Source: an uncultured Bacteroidales bacterium
Lineage (GTDB): Bacteria; Bacteroidota; Bacteroidia; Bacteroidales; UBA932
Length of the DNA: 64,000 nt
NCBI GenBank assembly: GCA_905235995.1
Contig: CAJONI010000026.1
Location: 1-64,000, forward strand
Reading direction: 5' to 3'
The notes under the pieces are model-generated. The model made no database searches and was not told the origin of the DNA. It saw nothing but the letters and a program-made list of their open reading frames with translations. Shown one piece after another: positions 38,542 through 47,812 of this stretch. The translations under genes were made by a program, and so were the position numbers. Numbering within the stretch: position 1 is the stretch's first letter; each line of letters opens with the position of its first letter.

Positions 38542-39840
38542 ATGAAAAAGTTACTAATCGTTGTTTCGCTGCTGCTCATTGCGGTCGGCGTTTGCCGGGC
38601 GCAGCTTCCCCAGGGGAGTTGGTCTGGCGCCATTGATGTACAGGGAACAAAGCTGACCTGTGTTTTCCACTTCACCGACGAGGGATGCAAGATGGACGTG
38701 CCCGACCAGGGCGCGAGAGGCATCCCCGCCGTTGCATCTCTCACACCGCTCGGCGCCACGCACATTGAGATTCCGTCCATAGGCGCCAGTTTCGAAGGTT
38801 TTCTCATGGGCGGAAAGATCGTCGGTACTTTCTCCCAGCACGGAATGTCGTTTCCATTGACACTGACACCGGGCGAGCCGAAAAGGAACCGGCCACAGAC
38901 CCCGCAACCGCCGTTCCCCTATGCAACCGAAGATGTCAGTTTCTCGAACGGCGAGGCCGTCCTTCGCGGGACGCTGACTCTGCCGGAAGCATGCGACCGC
39001 TCTACCACGGTGATACTCATGGTCACTGGCAGCGGACTTCAGAACCGCGATGAGGAAATCTTTGAGCACAAGCCGTTTGCGGTAATAGCAGATTTCCTTG
39101 CCCGTCATGGCGTAGCCACGCTCCGCTATGATGACCGGGGTTTCGGCGAGTCGACCGGCGACGCGGTGTTCTGCACTACCGAAGACCTGAAGGAAGATGC
39201 GGCTGCCGGGGTGGCGCTGCTCCGCGAGCGTTTCGACCGCGTGGGCGTACTGGGCCACAGCGAAGGCGGCACCATAGCCTTGATGCTGGCCTCCGAAGGG
39301 AAGGCCGATTTCATAGTCTCGCTGGCAGGAATGGTGGTATCCGGCGCTGAAACGCTTCTCTTGCAGAATCGTATCATGCTTCCTCAGGCAGGATTCGACA
39401 AAGAGGCCACGGAACGCTACTGCAAGGCTCTGGAAGCGACCTTCGATGCAATCCGTGAAGGCCAGCCGCTGCCCGACGCGAGCCGCTACAATCTCCCCGA
39501 CGCCCTTCTGCAGAATCTCCGGGCCGTCCAGGCGCAAATGAATCTGCCGTATATGCGTTATTTCATTAAGCTCGACATGTCGCAGCGGCTCTCGCAGGTG
39601 ACCTGCCCCGTGCTGGCGCTCAACGGGACGCGCGACACCCAGGTCGATGCGCAGGCCAACCTCGGCGCCCTGGAGAAGGGGCTTCCCGCCAACCCCCGCA
39701 ACGAGATCAAGGCTTGCGAGGGCCTCAACCATCTCTTCCAGCACTGCACCACCGGCCTGACCGACGAGTACCCGCAGATCGAAGAGACCTTCGCCCCTGA
39801 AGTTCTGGAGCTTCTGGCGCGGTGGACCGCCGCCCTTTGA
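38542..39840 (+). CDS. Secreted alpha/beta hydrolase
   Basis: Signal peptide; LMVTGSGLQNRDEE, LRYDDRGFGES, GVLGHSEGGTIA nucleophile elbow. Confidence 0.85.
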   Translation: MKKLLIVVSLLLIAVGVCRAQLPQGSWSGAIDVQGTKLTCVFHFTDEGCKMDVPDQGARGIPAVASLTPLGATHIEIPSIGASFEGFLMGGKIVGTFSQHGMSFPLTLTPGEPKRNRPQTPQPPFPYATEDVSFSNGEAVLRGTLTLPEACDRSTTVILMVTGSGLQNRDEEIFEHKPFAVIADFLARHGVATLRYDDRGFGESTGDAVFCTTEDLKEDAAAGVALLRERFDRVGVLGHSEGGTIALMLASEGKADFIVSLAGMVVSGAETLLLQNRIMLPQAGFDKEATERYCKALEATFDAIREGQPLPDASRYNLPDALLQNLRAVQAQMNLPYMRYFIKLDMSQRLSQVTCPVLALNGTRDTQVDAQANLGALEKGLPANPRNEIKACEGLNHLFQHCTTGLTDEYPQIEETFAPEVLELLARWTAAL

Positions 39841-39847
39841 CAGGGCC

Positions 39848-42838
39848 CTAGAACATCATCTGCATCGCCGCCTGGTTGGCCTTACGGCTCTGGGCGGCGT
39901 TGAGTTTGCCGAAATTCCATTTGAAGGTGATGAAGAAATGGCGGCCCAGCTGGTTGTACATCGAATCCTCGACGTAGTTCTCGGTAGTGATGTGGCGCGT
40001 GGTACGGGTGCTGTTGAGTATGTCGCTGGCGTGTATGCCGATGGAGAACTGCTTGATGTTCTTGACGATACTGATATCCCACATCAGGTACGGGGTGTTG
40101 TAGCCTTCCGGGAAGCCGTGGTAGAAGCGATACATGGCTTCCGTCTCCAGTTCCCAGCCGTTCTTCGTATCCCATTCCATTTCAAGGTCCAGATAACTGC
40201 TCCAGGTCTTCGTGTCGGCATTGCTGTCGAGGGAATAGTGCGCAGACTGGTAGGTGGTGGAGCCGCCAAAGTAGACGGAAAGGGCGTCGCCTCGGTAATC
40301 AAGGCTGAGCCGGGGCGAGAGCGACAGGCTGTTGGTCGTGCTCTCGCTGAAGCCGCTCTTGCCTGAATAGAAGCGGTCTCCGTTGCCATCGCCCCAGAAT
40401 TCCCGCATGAAGGCGGTATAGTCGAAAGTATCCACGTCCAGTCCGGCCAGTTTCCGGGTGTTCTGGTAGCTGACGGAACGGCTTTCAAAAACGTTCAGTC
40501 CTGCAGAAAGCTTCAGCTTCTTGTCCCTGGTCAGAGGAACCTGGGCGCTGGTATATGCGGAGACCGAGAAAGAAGGCTTGGCCGAGTTGACCGGGATGTT
40601 GTACTGGATGCCGTCGTCGTCGAACCAGCTGGCCGTTACCATCTGGCGCTGGTTCATGGATCCGGTCAGGTATACGTTGAAACTGCGCTGCTTCTGCGGG
40701 TTGTTGAGATAGATGCTTCCGTTCAGGTTATGGCTGTATGACGGTTTGAGGTAGATGTTGCCCATGCGAAGCCTCGTAGGTACGGATATGTCGAGTACCG
40801 GAAGCTGGTTTGCGACCGAAGGGCGTGTGGAGCGGCCGTTGTAGTAGATGCTGAAGCTGTTCTGCTGCTTCATCCAGCGGAAGTTCAGGTACGGGTTCCA
40901 GTCGAAGAGCCACTCCCCGATACCTGTTTCGGTCTCGCGGCCCAGCGACATGGCTCGGGTCTCGTTGAGGGTCTCCTGCATCTGCGCGCCGAGCTGCAGG
41001 GAGGTCCGGTCTTTTTTGTATTGGACCTGAACGCTCTCATTGAAATAGACGTAGGTGTTCTTCGTATAGGAGGAATAGTAGTCGTTGCGCTTGGTATAGT
41101 CCTTCTTGTCGATGATGGAAGGATTGAAGCCCGGGGTTCCGGAAGTACGGTCGAAGGCGTCCTTGCCGTTGTTGCGCCAGGAGCCGGAACCGTTGACGTT
41201 GACGGAGATGGTCCAGCGTTCAGCGAGCGGCTCGTTGTAGGACAGCCTGAGGTTTCCTCGGTAGTTGCGGTTGTCCGTCACGTAGAAAAGGTCGCGGGTC
41301 ACGGGGTCGGGCGAGGTCTGGAGGAAAGTCTGCGAGAACTCGCGGCTGTCGGCGTCATAATCCGATATGCTATAACTGCCCGAAAGGGTCAGGCTGCGTT
41401 CCTTGTTGCCTCCCATGTCCTTGATGCCGAGACTGATATAGGCATTGTGCGAGAACTGCTTCGATTCAGCATAGTTGCTCGACGAGGCGCTGTTGAGCTG
41501 CTGTCCGCCGTCGACCTGGCTAGAACTGTTGTCGTTGTAGCCTTCAGTCTTTCCGCCGGCATACTGGAAAGTCGGAGTGAAGTTGAAGAGGAATTTGTCG
41601 CGCTTGGAATTCTTGAGTTCGAGATTGAGCTTCACGTTGTCGTTCATTGCGAAGTTCTTGCTCTCGGTGCCGGTGAAGATGTCGCTGCCGCCGCTGACGA
41701 AGGTGGTCCGCTCCGAGCGGCTGCGGGAGTCGCGGAAGGAATGATTGTAGTTGGCGGCTGCTGTGCTTTCGAGGCCCTTGATGCGGGTGGTGTTGTAGTT
41801 GGCGCCGGCCTGCGCGTAGGTCTGGATACCGCCGCCACCGCCGCCGACCGCAACCCTTGTCCGTTCGTCATCGTCGTCCATGACTACTACGAAGACGGCA
41901 TTGTCTTCCGATATGGGCGCATTGTAGGCCCCGCCCACCAGGGTGATCTGGTCCTTCTCGTTGTAGCCGGAAGCCATCACGTTGCCAGTATAGAGGAAAC
42001 CGCGGTTGTCGACCATCTCGTCCTTGCGGTCGCCGGCCGCAGTCGTGCCGGCCCCGGCCGTCGCATTGCCGAACCAGCCTTTCTGGAACTCCTGCTTGAA
42101 CTCCAGGTCCATCACCTTCTCGCGGTCGGTGGCCACACCGGTGAACTGCTCGGAGTCGCTCACCTTGTCGATGACCTTCACCTTGTCGACCACCTTGGCC
42201 GGCAGGTTCTTGAGGGCCATCTTCGGGTCGTCGAAGAAGAAGGTCTTGCCGCCCACGGTTATCTTCTGGATGGTCTCGCCGTTGTACTTCACCGTGCCGT
42301 CTTTCGACACTTCCATGCCCGGCATGCGCTTGAGCAGGTCCTCCAGCATGGAGTTCTCGCCAAGGAAGAAGGATGAGGCGTTGAAGATTATGGTGTCCTG
42401 CTTGATCTCTATGGGGTTGCCGATGGCTGACACGTGGGCGGCATCGAGCATCTCGGCGTCTTCAGCTATCCGGATTACGCCCAGGTCAACGGAATCCCTC
42501 TCCCAGCCGAAGGAGAAGTATTCCTCCTTGCTGTAGGGCTTGTAGCCCAGCATCTCTACGGTCAGCACGTAGTTGCCCCGCGTCACCTTGCTGATGCGGG
42601 CGACGCCTGAGGAATCGGTGAGGGTGAAGTTGGTGATCAGCGTATCGTTCCTGGCCGTCAGGTAGGCCGAAGCATAGGGTACGGGCTTGTCGGAGCCCTG
42701 CTCCAGTACCTTTACTATGACATCTCCCTGGTTCCGCTCAAAGAGCCCGCCGGGAATGAACTGGGCTCTGGCCGCCGTCGCTGCCAGGAGGCAGCAAAGG
42801 ATTAAAGAAAGACGTTTCATCGTCCGGGTGTTCAACAA
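39848..42838 (-). CDS. Outer-membrane beta-barrel (TonB-dependent receptor-like) protein with carboxypeptidase-regulatory domain
   Basis: VPYASAYLTARNDTLITNFTLTDSSGVARI..., plug-like DLLKRMPGMEVSKDGTVKYNGETIQKITVGGK, long barrel. Confidence 0.85.
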   Translation of the reverse strand: MLNTRTMKRLSLILCCLLAATAARAQFIPGGLFERNQGDVIVKVLEQGSDKPVPYASAYLTARNDTLITNFTLTDSSGVARISKVTRGNYVLTVEMLGYKPYSKEEYFSFGWERDSVDLGVIRIAEDAEMLDAAHVSAIGNPIEIKQDTIIFNASSFFLGENSMLEDLLKRMPGMEVSKDGTVKYNGETIQKITVGGKTFFFDDPKMALKNLPAKVVDKVKVIDKVSDSEQFTGVATDREKVMDLEFKQEFQKGWFGNATAGAGTTAAGDRKDEMVDNRGFLYTGNVMASGYNEKDQITLVGGAYNAPISEDNAVFVVVMDDDDERTRVAVGGGGGGIQTYAQAGANYNTTRIKGLESTAAANYNHSFRDSRSRSERTTFVSGGSDIFTGTESKNFAMNDNVKLNLELKNSKRDKFLFNFTPTFQYAGGKTEGYNDNSSSQVDGGQQLNSASSSNYAESKQFSHNAYISLGIKDMGGNKERSLTLSGSYSISDYDADSREFSQTFLQTSPDPVTRDLFYVTDNRNYRGNLRLSYNEPLAERWTISVNVNGSGSWRNNGKDAFDRTSGTPGFNPSIIDKKDYTKRNDYYSSYTKNTYVYFNESVQVQYKKDRTSLQLGAQMQETLNETRAMSLGRETETGIGEWLFDWNPYLNFRWMKQQNSFSIYYNGRSTRPSVANQLPVLDISVPTRLRMGNIYLKPSYSHNLNGSIYLNNPQKQRSFNVYLTGSMNQRQMVTASWFDDDGIQYNIPVNSAKPSFSVSAYTSAQVPLTRDKKLKLSAGLNVFESRSVSYQNTRKLAGLDVDTFDYTAFMREFWGDGNGDRFYSGKSGFSESTTNSLSLSPRLSLDYRGDALSVYFGGSTTYQSAHYSLDSNADTKTWSSYLDLEMEWDTKNGWELETEAMYRFYHGFPEGYNTPYLMWDISIVKNIKQFSIGIHASDILNSTRTTRHITTENYVEDSMYNQLGRHFFITFKWNFGKLNAAQSRKANQAAMQMMF

Positions 42839-44035
42839 TTATTGTTCCATGAACAGCTCGCCCTTGATGTATTCAATGCTTTTTTTTGCGAACTCGTAGC
42901 CTCGGGAGCCGGGACGGGCAAGGGTAAGGTAGCGCTCATAATATTCAAGTGCCAGCTTGTACTTTTTCTGGCGTTCATAGCAGTAGGCTATGGTCGAGAT
43001 CGCCTGGATGTAGGCAGGATCGTAGCTGTACGCCTGCTGGTAGTGGCTTATAGCCTTGTCGAACTGTTCCATCGCGTAGTAGCCGGTGCCGTACTGCTGG
43101 TGTATGCGCGATACCAGCGACGAATCGGGCCGTATCATGGCCTCGGCTTTTTCGAGCCAGGGCTTGACATGCTCTTCGAAGGGGCGCATCATCTCACTCT
43201 TCACCGCAGCTATGGCCCAGGCCAGGTTGGCGTCGCTGGAATCGATGGCCCATGCCCGCTCGAGTTCCCTCTCTGCCCTATAGGGGACGCGTGTCTTCCA
43301 ATAGCTCTGTCCGGTGTAGTAGTGTATAGGGTAGCTGTCGTCACCCAGCTCCTCCACCTTAAGGAATACCGTCAGGGAAGAATCGTATTCGGCCTTCAGA
43401 TAATACGCGAGGCCGTGGATGGGCAGCACGGTCATGTTTTCCGGGTCCAGGGACAGATAGTCCGAGCTCAGTTCCAGCACCCCGTCGTAGTCTTTCTCCG
43501 AAAGCATGATATTCGCCAGCTTGCTCACTACCACGTCATTGTGTGGCTTGAGCGCGAGGGCCTGCCGGTAGCAGACCTTCGCCGAATCTGCGATCCCCGC
43601 GAGATTGTAGGCGTCGCCCGTCAGGGCTGCGATGGCGGGGATGGAATCCCGCGCGAGCACCTCTCTCCCCAGTTCGGCGCACTGCGGGTAGGCCTTCATC
43701 CTGAAGGCGAGCTGCATCAGGCGGATGCTGTAGAACAGGTTTCCGGGATTCTGCAGGCTGAGCATCTGGTAGGTGCCCGCCGCGGTCTCATAGTCACTGC
43801 TGATGAAGTGACAGTCAGCCAGTTCCGCAAAGACCTCTTCATCGAAGCTCTCCGGCCGTACCAATGCCGAAAGCTTCTCAATGGCCTCATCGGTCTTGTA
43901 GAGGCTCTTGAGGTGACGCGCCTCGGCAAGCACCGCCTGCCGCCCGGCCGACGAGTCCGCCGCCGGCTGCGCCAGCGCCGTAACTGAAGGCGTTACGGCG
44001 GCAAGCGCAATCAGCAGGCAGAGAATCCGTCTCAT
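42839..44035 (-). CDS. Tetratricopeptide-repeat protein (exported)
   Basis: Signal peptide; multiple TPR helices (QAYSYDPAYIQAISTIAYCYERQKKYKLALEYYERYL). Confidence 0.85.
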   Translation of the reverse strand: MRRILCLLIALAAVTPSVTALAQPAADSSAGRQAVLAEARHLKSLYKTDEAIEKLSALVRPESFDEEVFAELADCHFISSDYETAAGTYQMLSLQNPGNLFYSIRLMQLAFRMKAYPQCAELGREVLARDSIPAIAALTGDAYNLAGIADSAKVCYRQALALKPHNDVVVSKLANIMLSEKDYDGVLELSSDYLSLDPENMTVLPIHGLAYYLKAEYDSSLTVFLKVEELGDDSYPIHYYTGQSYWKTRVPYRAERELERAWAIDSSDANLAWAIAAVKSEMMRPFEEHVKPWLEKAEAMIRPDSSLVSRIHQQYGTGYYAMEQFDKAISHYQQAYSYDPAYIQAISTIAYCYERQKKYKLALEYYERYLTLARPGSRGYEFAKKSIEYIKGELFMEQ

Positions 44036-45300
44036 TTCAATTGAAAGAGAACGGGAAAGTTAAAGACAACGCGCACGGGCTCCCCGTTGACATAACCCGG
44101 AGTCCACATGGGCGACTGTGAAACGACTCTCGCGGCCTCATTGTCGAGAATCGGGTCGATTCCGCGCAGCACTTTGACACCCGTGACGCTGCCGTCTTTC
44201 TCGATGGTGAACTGCAAGGTCACTCGACCCTGAAGTTCCCGGACTATTGCCTCCTCAGGGTAATTGAGCTGCTCATTGACCCAATTGGAAAACTTGTTGG
44301 CATCGCCGCCCTGGAACATGGGCTTGGTTTCGACCTCACTGAAAGGAACGGCCTCCGGCTTATCCATATCAATGGCGGAACCGGTATTGTCGGACGGGAC
44401 TTCTTCCATGGCGGAGACGTCTTCCTTGGGCGCGGGTTTACATTCGGCCAGCAGAAGCAGGGCGCCGGCCATGAGGGGAATCAGGAGCAGCACGGAGAGC
44501 TTCCTCCAGGCTGCCTTTTTTGTAGTCTGCATCATGATAATACGGTTTTTGAGTTGTGCATGGTTGAAGCCGTTGGCCAGGAGAAAGCGCTTTTCCCCCA
44601 CGGCTTTCTTAACGAGCAGTAATTGGTATTGGGTAGCATCGATTCCTTGATTGAGAACGAAGTCGTCGGCTTCGTATTCGTGGAGCAGCTTGAGCTCGGC
44701 CTGGCATATCCATACCAGCGGATTGAACCACTGGAAGACGGTCAGGAGCGAGGAGAGCAGCAGGTCGTGGGAGTGTCCGCAGCTGACATGTGCGCGTTCG
44801 TGAGTGAGTATTGCGGGATATCTCGCAAGGTCGTCGCGGTTGATGACGATGTGCCGCATCCAGCTGAAGGAAGGTGTTTCCCTGTCTGCAAGATGAAGCA
44901 CGTAGCCAGAATGCCGTTCGCCGGTAGTGTGCCGGAGCATTCGGAACATGCCCCAGTAGGACCTTGCGTAGAAACCCAGTGTGACGCCAGCGCCGACGAC
45001 GTAGGCGATCAGCAGCAATGCCATCCAGTCGGGGCTGGAAGCATGGGATACGTGTGAAAGAGCGTCCGCGGCAGGCTCTGCAGCGCCAACCATAGCCGGG
45101 GCTATCCATTCCGAATATACTGTAGGCACGGACGTGCGGATCTGCAGCAGAGGAAGCAGGAGGCAGAGCGCGCTTCCCGCCAGCAAGGTGAAGCGGTTGA
45201 AACGGAAATGTCCGTCCCGCCGCATTACCAGCAGGAAGAACGCGTCGAATATGCCCAGCAAGACCGAACTTTTCAGCAGATATATGAGAAAGGTGTTCAT
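44032..45300 (-). CDS. M56 BlaR1-like membrane metallopeptidase fused to a C-terminal TonB domain
   Basis: YPAILTHERAHVSCGHSHDLL (HExxH); C-terminus YPEEAIVRELQGRVTLQFTIEKDGSVTGVKVLRGIDPILDNEAARVV. Confidence 0.9.
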   Translation of the reverse strand: MNTFLIYLLKSSVLLGIFDAFFLLVMRRDGHFRFNRFTLLAGSALCLLLPLLQIRTSVPTVYSEWIAPAMVGAAEPAADALSHVSHASSPDWMALLLIAYVVGAGVTLGFYARSYWGMFRMLRHTTGERHSGYVLHLADRETPSFSWMRHIVINRDDLARYPAILTHERAHVSCGHSHDLLLSSLLTVFQWFNPLVWICQAELKLLHEYEADDFVLNQGIDATQYQLLLVKKAVGEKRFLLANGFNHAQLKNRIIMMQTTKKAAWRKLSVLLLIPLMAGALLLLAECKPAPKEDVSAMEEVPSDNTGSAIDMDKPEAVPFSEVETKPMFQGGDANKFSNWVNEQLNYPEEAIVRELQGRVTLQFTIEKDGSVTGVKVLRGIDPILDNEAARVVSQSPMWTPGYVNGEPVRVVFNFPVLFQLK

Positions 45301-45659
45301 GGACGTTTGTTTTCTATCTGGGCGATGAGGGCCTTGAGTTCATCGAGGTCCATCTTCTCTTCTTCCACGAAGCGCGACACCACGCTTGCGTAGGAATTGT
45401 CGTAAAATTTCTCGACGGTGTCGGAAATCATCCTGTCAGCAAAGCCGTGCTCGTCGACGAGGGCATGGTAGCGGTAGGCGTTGGCGAACCTCTCTCGGCC
45501 CACGTAGCCCTTCTCTTCCAGGAAGCCCACCTGGGTGGCGACGGTGTTGTAGTGTGGCTTCGGGTCCGGGAAATGCTTGAGCAGGTCCTGGATGAACATG
45601 GGCCCGTGGGTCCAGAACATCCGCAGGATCTCATCTTCCTTGGCTGTCAGTTTCTCCAT
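45297..45659 (-). CDS. BlaI/MecI/CopY-family transcriptional regulator
   Basis: LTAKEDEILRMFWTHGPMFIQDLLKHFPDPKPHYNTVATQVGFLEEKGYVGRERFANAYRYHALV. Confidence 0.95.
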   Translation of the reverse strand: MEKLTAKEDEILRMFWTHGPMFIQDLLKHFPDPKPHYNTVATQVGFLEEKGYVGRERFANAYRYHALVDEHGFADRMISDTVEKFYDNSYASVVSRFVEEEKMDLDELKALIAQIENKRP

Positions 45660-45688
45660 TTTGCTTCTCTGCGGGATTGGTCACACCA

Positions 45689-45731
45689 CAAAATTACAAC
45701 ATTTTTTCATAACTCCTAATAATTTTAGGAG
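45689..45731 (-). promoter_or_regulatory. blaI-like promoter with candidate operator
   Basis: Minus-strand TAATTTTG (45696-45689); perfect palindrome CTCCTAA-taatt-TTAGGAG at 45713-45731 just upstream of it. Confidence 0.5.
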
Positions 45732-45768
45732 AAAACCGAAAAATTTACGGATGCGGTTTGGTGTATCT

Positions 45769-45908
45769 GCCTCCCCGCTGCGCCGCCCCCTTGGACGCGA
45801 ACGCGATCCAGGCGCCGCTTGATGCTTCTCGCGTCCAGCTTCTTCGGGAATCCGACATGAGGCTGGACGCGAAATGCATGGTATGGACAAACGATGTGGC
45901 TCGCGTCC
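45769..45908. repeat. 140-bp intergenic repeat, copy 1 (REP/BIME-like)
   Basis: Aligned without gaps to 47813-47952; four alternating octamers at 45793, 45829, 45865, 45901. Confidence 0.95.
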
Positions 45909-45951
45909 GGGAGATTGGATAAAGCAGATGAGCCTGTTCGCATATAAGAAA

Positions 45952-46890
45952 CTACTTCAGGCAGAGGCACCGTTTAAGTTGCGCTTCGGTAGTCTTCTTC
46001 TTCAGCGTCTTCCATAGGTTACGGCTGATGAGGTCGAAAAGGAAGGAGCGTTGTGAAACAGTTGTCTCGTAGATGGTTGCTCCGCGGAAGTATTTCGGGA
46101 GACAGCGTTCGTCTATAAGCTGGCAGAGTTCGAGGTCGGAAATCCGGTTCGGGTCGTGTTTACCATTCTCGTTCTTCAAAAGTTGGGTGAGGTCGAAGTC
46201 AGGCATGCCCTTTTCAAGCAGATCCAGCGTGATAAGAGGGCTTGACGATTTTTCCGCCTGCTGATCCCGGAGCGAGGTCTCGTCGCCTATCCTGTTCATC
46301 TGGTACAGAAAGTTGCGTGGAGTCACATATATGGCTTCTACTTGTGCCACGTCCAGTATGTCTTCCCTCAGAAGCATGCCTGACGCGTCCATCCGAAAAC
46401 TAACTGGGATGTGTACGCCTCGTGGAATATACTTGTATCGCTGGTCGTCAGGCAGTAATGAAATCGGCGACCGCTTTCCGAGTTGGCGTGAGAAATACGC
46501 ATTGGCTGAGCAATACCGATATCCGAAAGGGGTGGAGGAGATGCCGTGGTGAAGTCCCTGCCGATTTACATAGTTGAGGGCAGCCAGAGTGTGGTGATAG
46601 CCTTCTACTTCCAGGATAAATCCGTACTTCTCAGCCAGTCTTCCACGACGCTTGTACTTTGGATTGAAAGACCGGGCATAGGAATAGCGCGCTCGGTACA
46701 GTACTTCTTCCGGGGCATCCGTTTGCAACAATCCATGGAAGTGGGTTGAAGGAAAGCCGTCGGCTAAAAGCCGCGAGTCGGTTTCCAGAGTAGCCAGCGC
46801 CAGGGAATTGAAGCCTCGTACCAGGTCTGCTTCGCTTCGGAACAGGACTTCGTCAGGAGAAGATAGAGAAATGTGATAAGTCTTTCTCAT
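45952..46890 (-). mobile_element. Divergent RAYT-like HUH/Y1 transposase with long C-terminal extension
   Basis: HxH motif PSTHFHGLLQTD (H50, H52), RRGRLAEKYGFILEVEGYHHTLAALNYVNRQGLHHG...FGYRYCSANAYF with candidate catalytic Tyr107 (cf. RAYT YIHLNPVRAGLV...Y.WSS..Y). Confidence 0.7.
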
Positions 46891-47045
46891 TGCATTTCGT
46901 TTTTTTCATTACACAAATCGTTCGCACTTTTTCGCCCACCGCGTTCTTCCGCATCAGACGAAATGCTTGTCACGAAGGTAAGGAGTTTTCCGCAGAAAAT
47001 GTAAGAAAGACTGATGTTCGAGGGGAAAGTGTCTATATTAATATT

Positions 47046-47093
47046 CAAAATGTATATAATTGTATGCATTTTGTAAATTAATATATATCTTTG
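47046..47093 (+). promoter_or_regulatory. Promoter and palindromic operator candidate for the membrane protein/XRE pair
   Basis: CAAAATGTATA-taattg-TATGCATTTTG imperfect palindrome (one mismatch per arm), then TATCTTTG at 47086-47093. Confidence 0.5.
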
Positions 47094-47122
47094 TTGTAGA
47101 AAACAAATAATCAATTCCGACC

Positions 47123-47599
47123 ATGAAATCATTAAAAATGCTTCCTTATAGTTGGAAGGTAGTCGGCTGGGTGTTGCTGTCGCTCTGCGTGCTTCTTTTT
47201 TCGGTCTGCTTCAGGGCAATCGCCCATGAACTGTTCTGGACTTCGTACAAACCCGATGCTTTCGGTGCGGGTTGGGCAAGTTTGGTAGTCGAGCTCCTTT
47301 TTTGCATAGCTCCCATACTTATAGCCTTCTCGCAGGAACGGGAAGAGGATGAACGTATTTCCGTCTTCCGACAGCAGGCGCTGGTACGGACGGTCATCCT
47401 CTATGTTATAATCATAATCCTTAGTGCCCTCAGCAACTGGATTCTGTCTCATCTGCTCCAGGACAAAGACACGTTCGTGCATATAATGGTGATAAAGAAA
47501 TATTTTACATCCCTTCCGGCGTTCATCCTGTACTATCTGTTGATTTTCAAAGTATCTTTATGGTCGGATAACAAAAAACTCTTACGCGATGAAGAATAA
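47123..47599 (+). CDS. Four-TM hypothetical membrane protein paired with an XRE regulator
   Basis: Four hydrophobic segments; 11-bp overlap with the downstream HTH gene. Confidence 0.6.
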   Translation: MKSLKMLPYSWKVVGWVLLSLCVLLFSVCFRAIAHELFWTSYKPDAFGAGWASLVVELLFCIAPILIAFSQEREEDERISVFRQQALVRTVILYVIIIILSALSNWILSHLLQDKDTFVHIMVIKKYFTSLPAFILYYLLIFKVSLWSDNKKLLRDEE

Positions 47600-47798
47600 T
47601 ATACGTGTAGAACGTGCGCGTGTACGTATGTCTCAACAAGAGTTGGCCGAAAAGGCTGGTGTCATCCGGCAGACCATCGCTGCCATAGAACAGGGACGCT
47701 TCAATCCCTCCACGGTGCTGGCCCTGAAAATCGCCCATATATTCGGCCTGACCGTGGAACAACTCTTCGAACTGGAAGAATCCGATTGGAATAAATAA
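47589..47798 (+). CDS. Small XRE-family HTH regulator
   Basis: IRVERARVRMSQQELAEKAGVIRQTIAAIEQGRFNPSTVLALKIAHIFGLTVEQLFEL. Confidence 0.95.
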   Translation: MKNNIRVERARVRMSQQELAEKAGVIRQTIAAIEQGRFNPSTVLALKIAHIFGLTVEQLFELEESDWNK

Positions 47799-47812
47799 AC
47801 GTTGCCATCCGC

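Noticed and set aside
44032-45659. Beta-lactam resistance regulon (blaI/blaR1)
   Set aside because: No beta-lactamase and no penicillin-sensor domain; the C-terminus is TonB-like.
45681-45970. Small ORFs with similar peptides (LDARSIKRRLDRVRVQGGGAAGRQ...) at 45681-45970 and 47547-48146
   Set aside because: They are translations of the two 140-bp repeats in several frames; the repeat is intergenic and structured, so not counted as genes.
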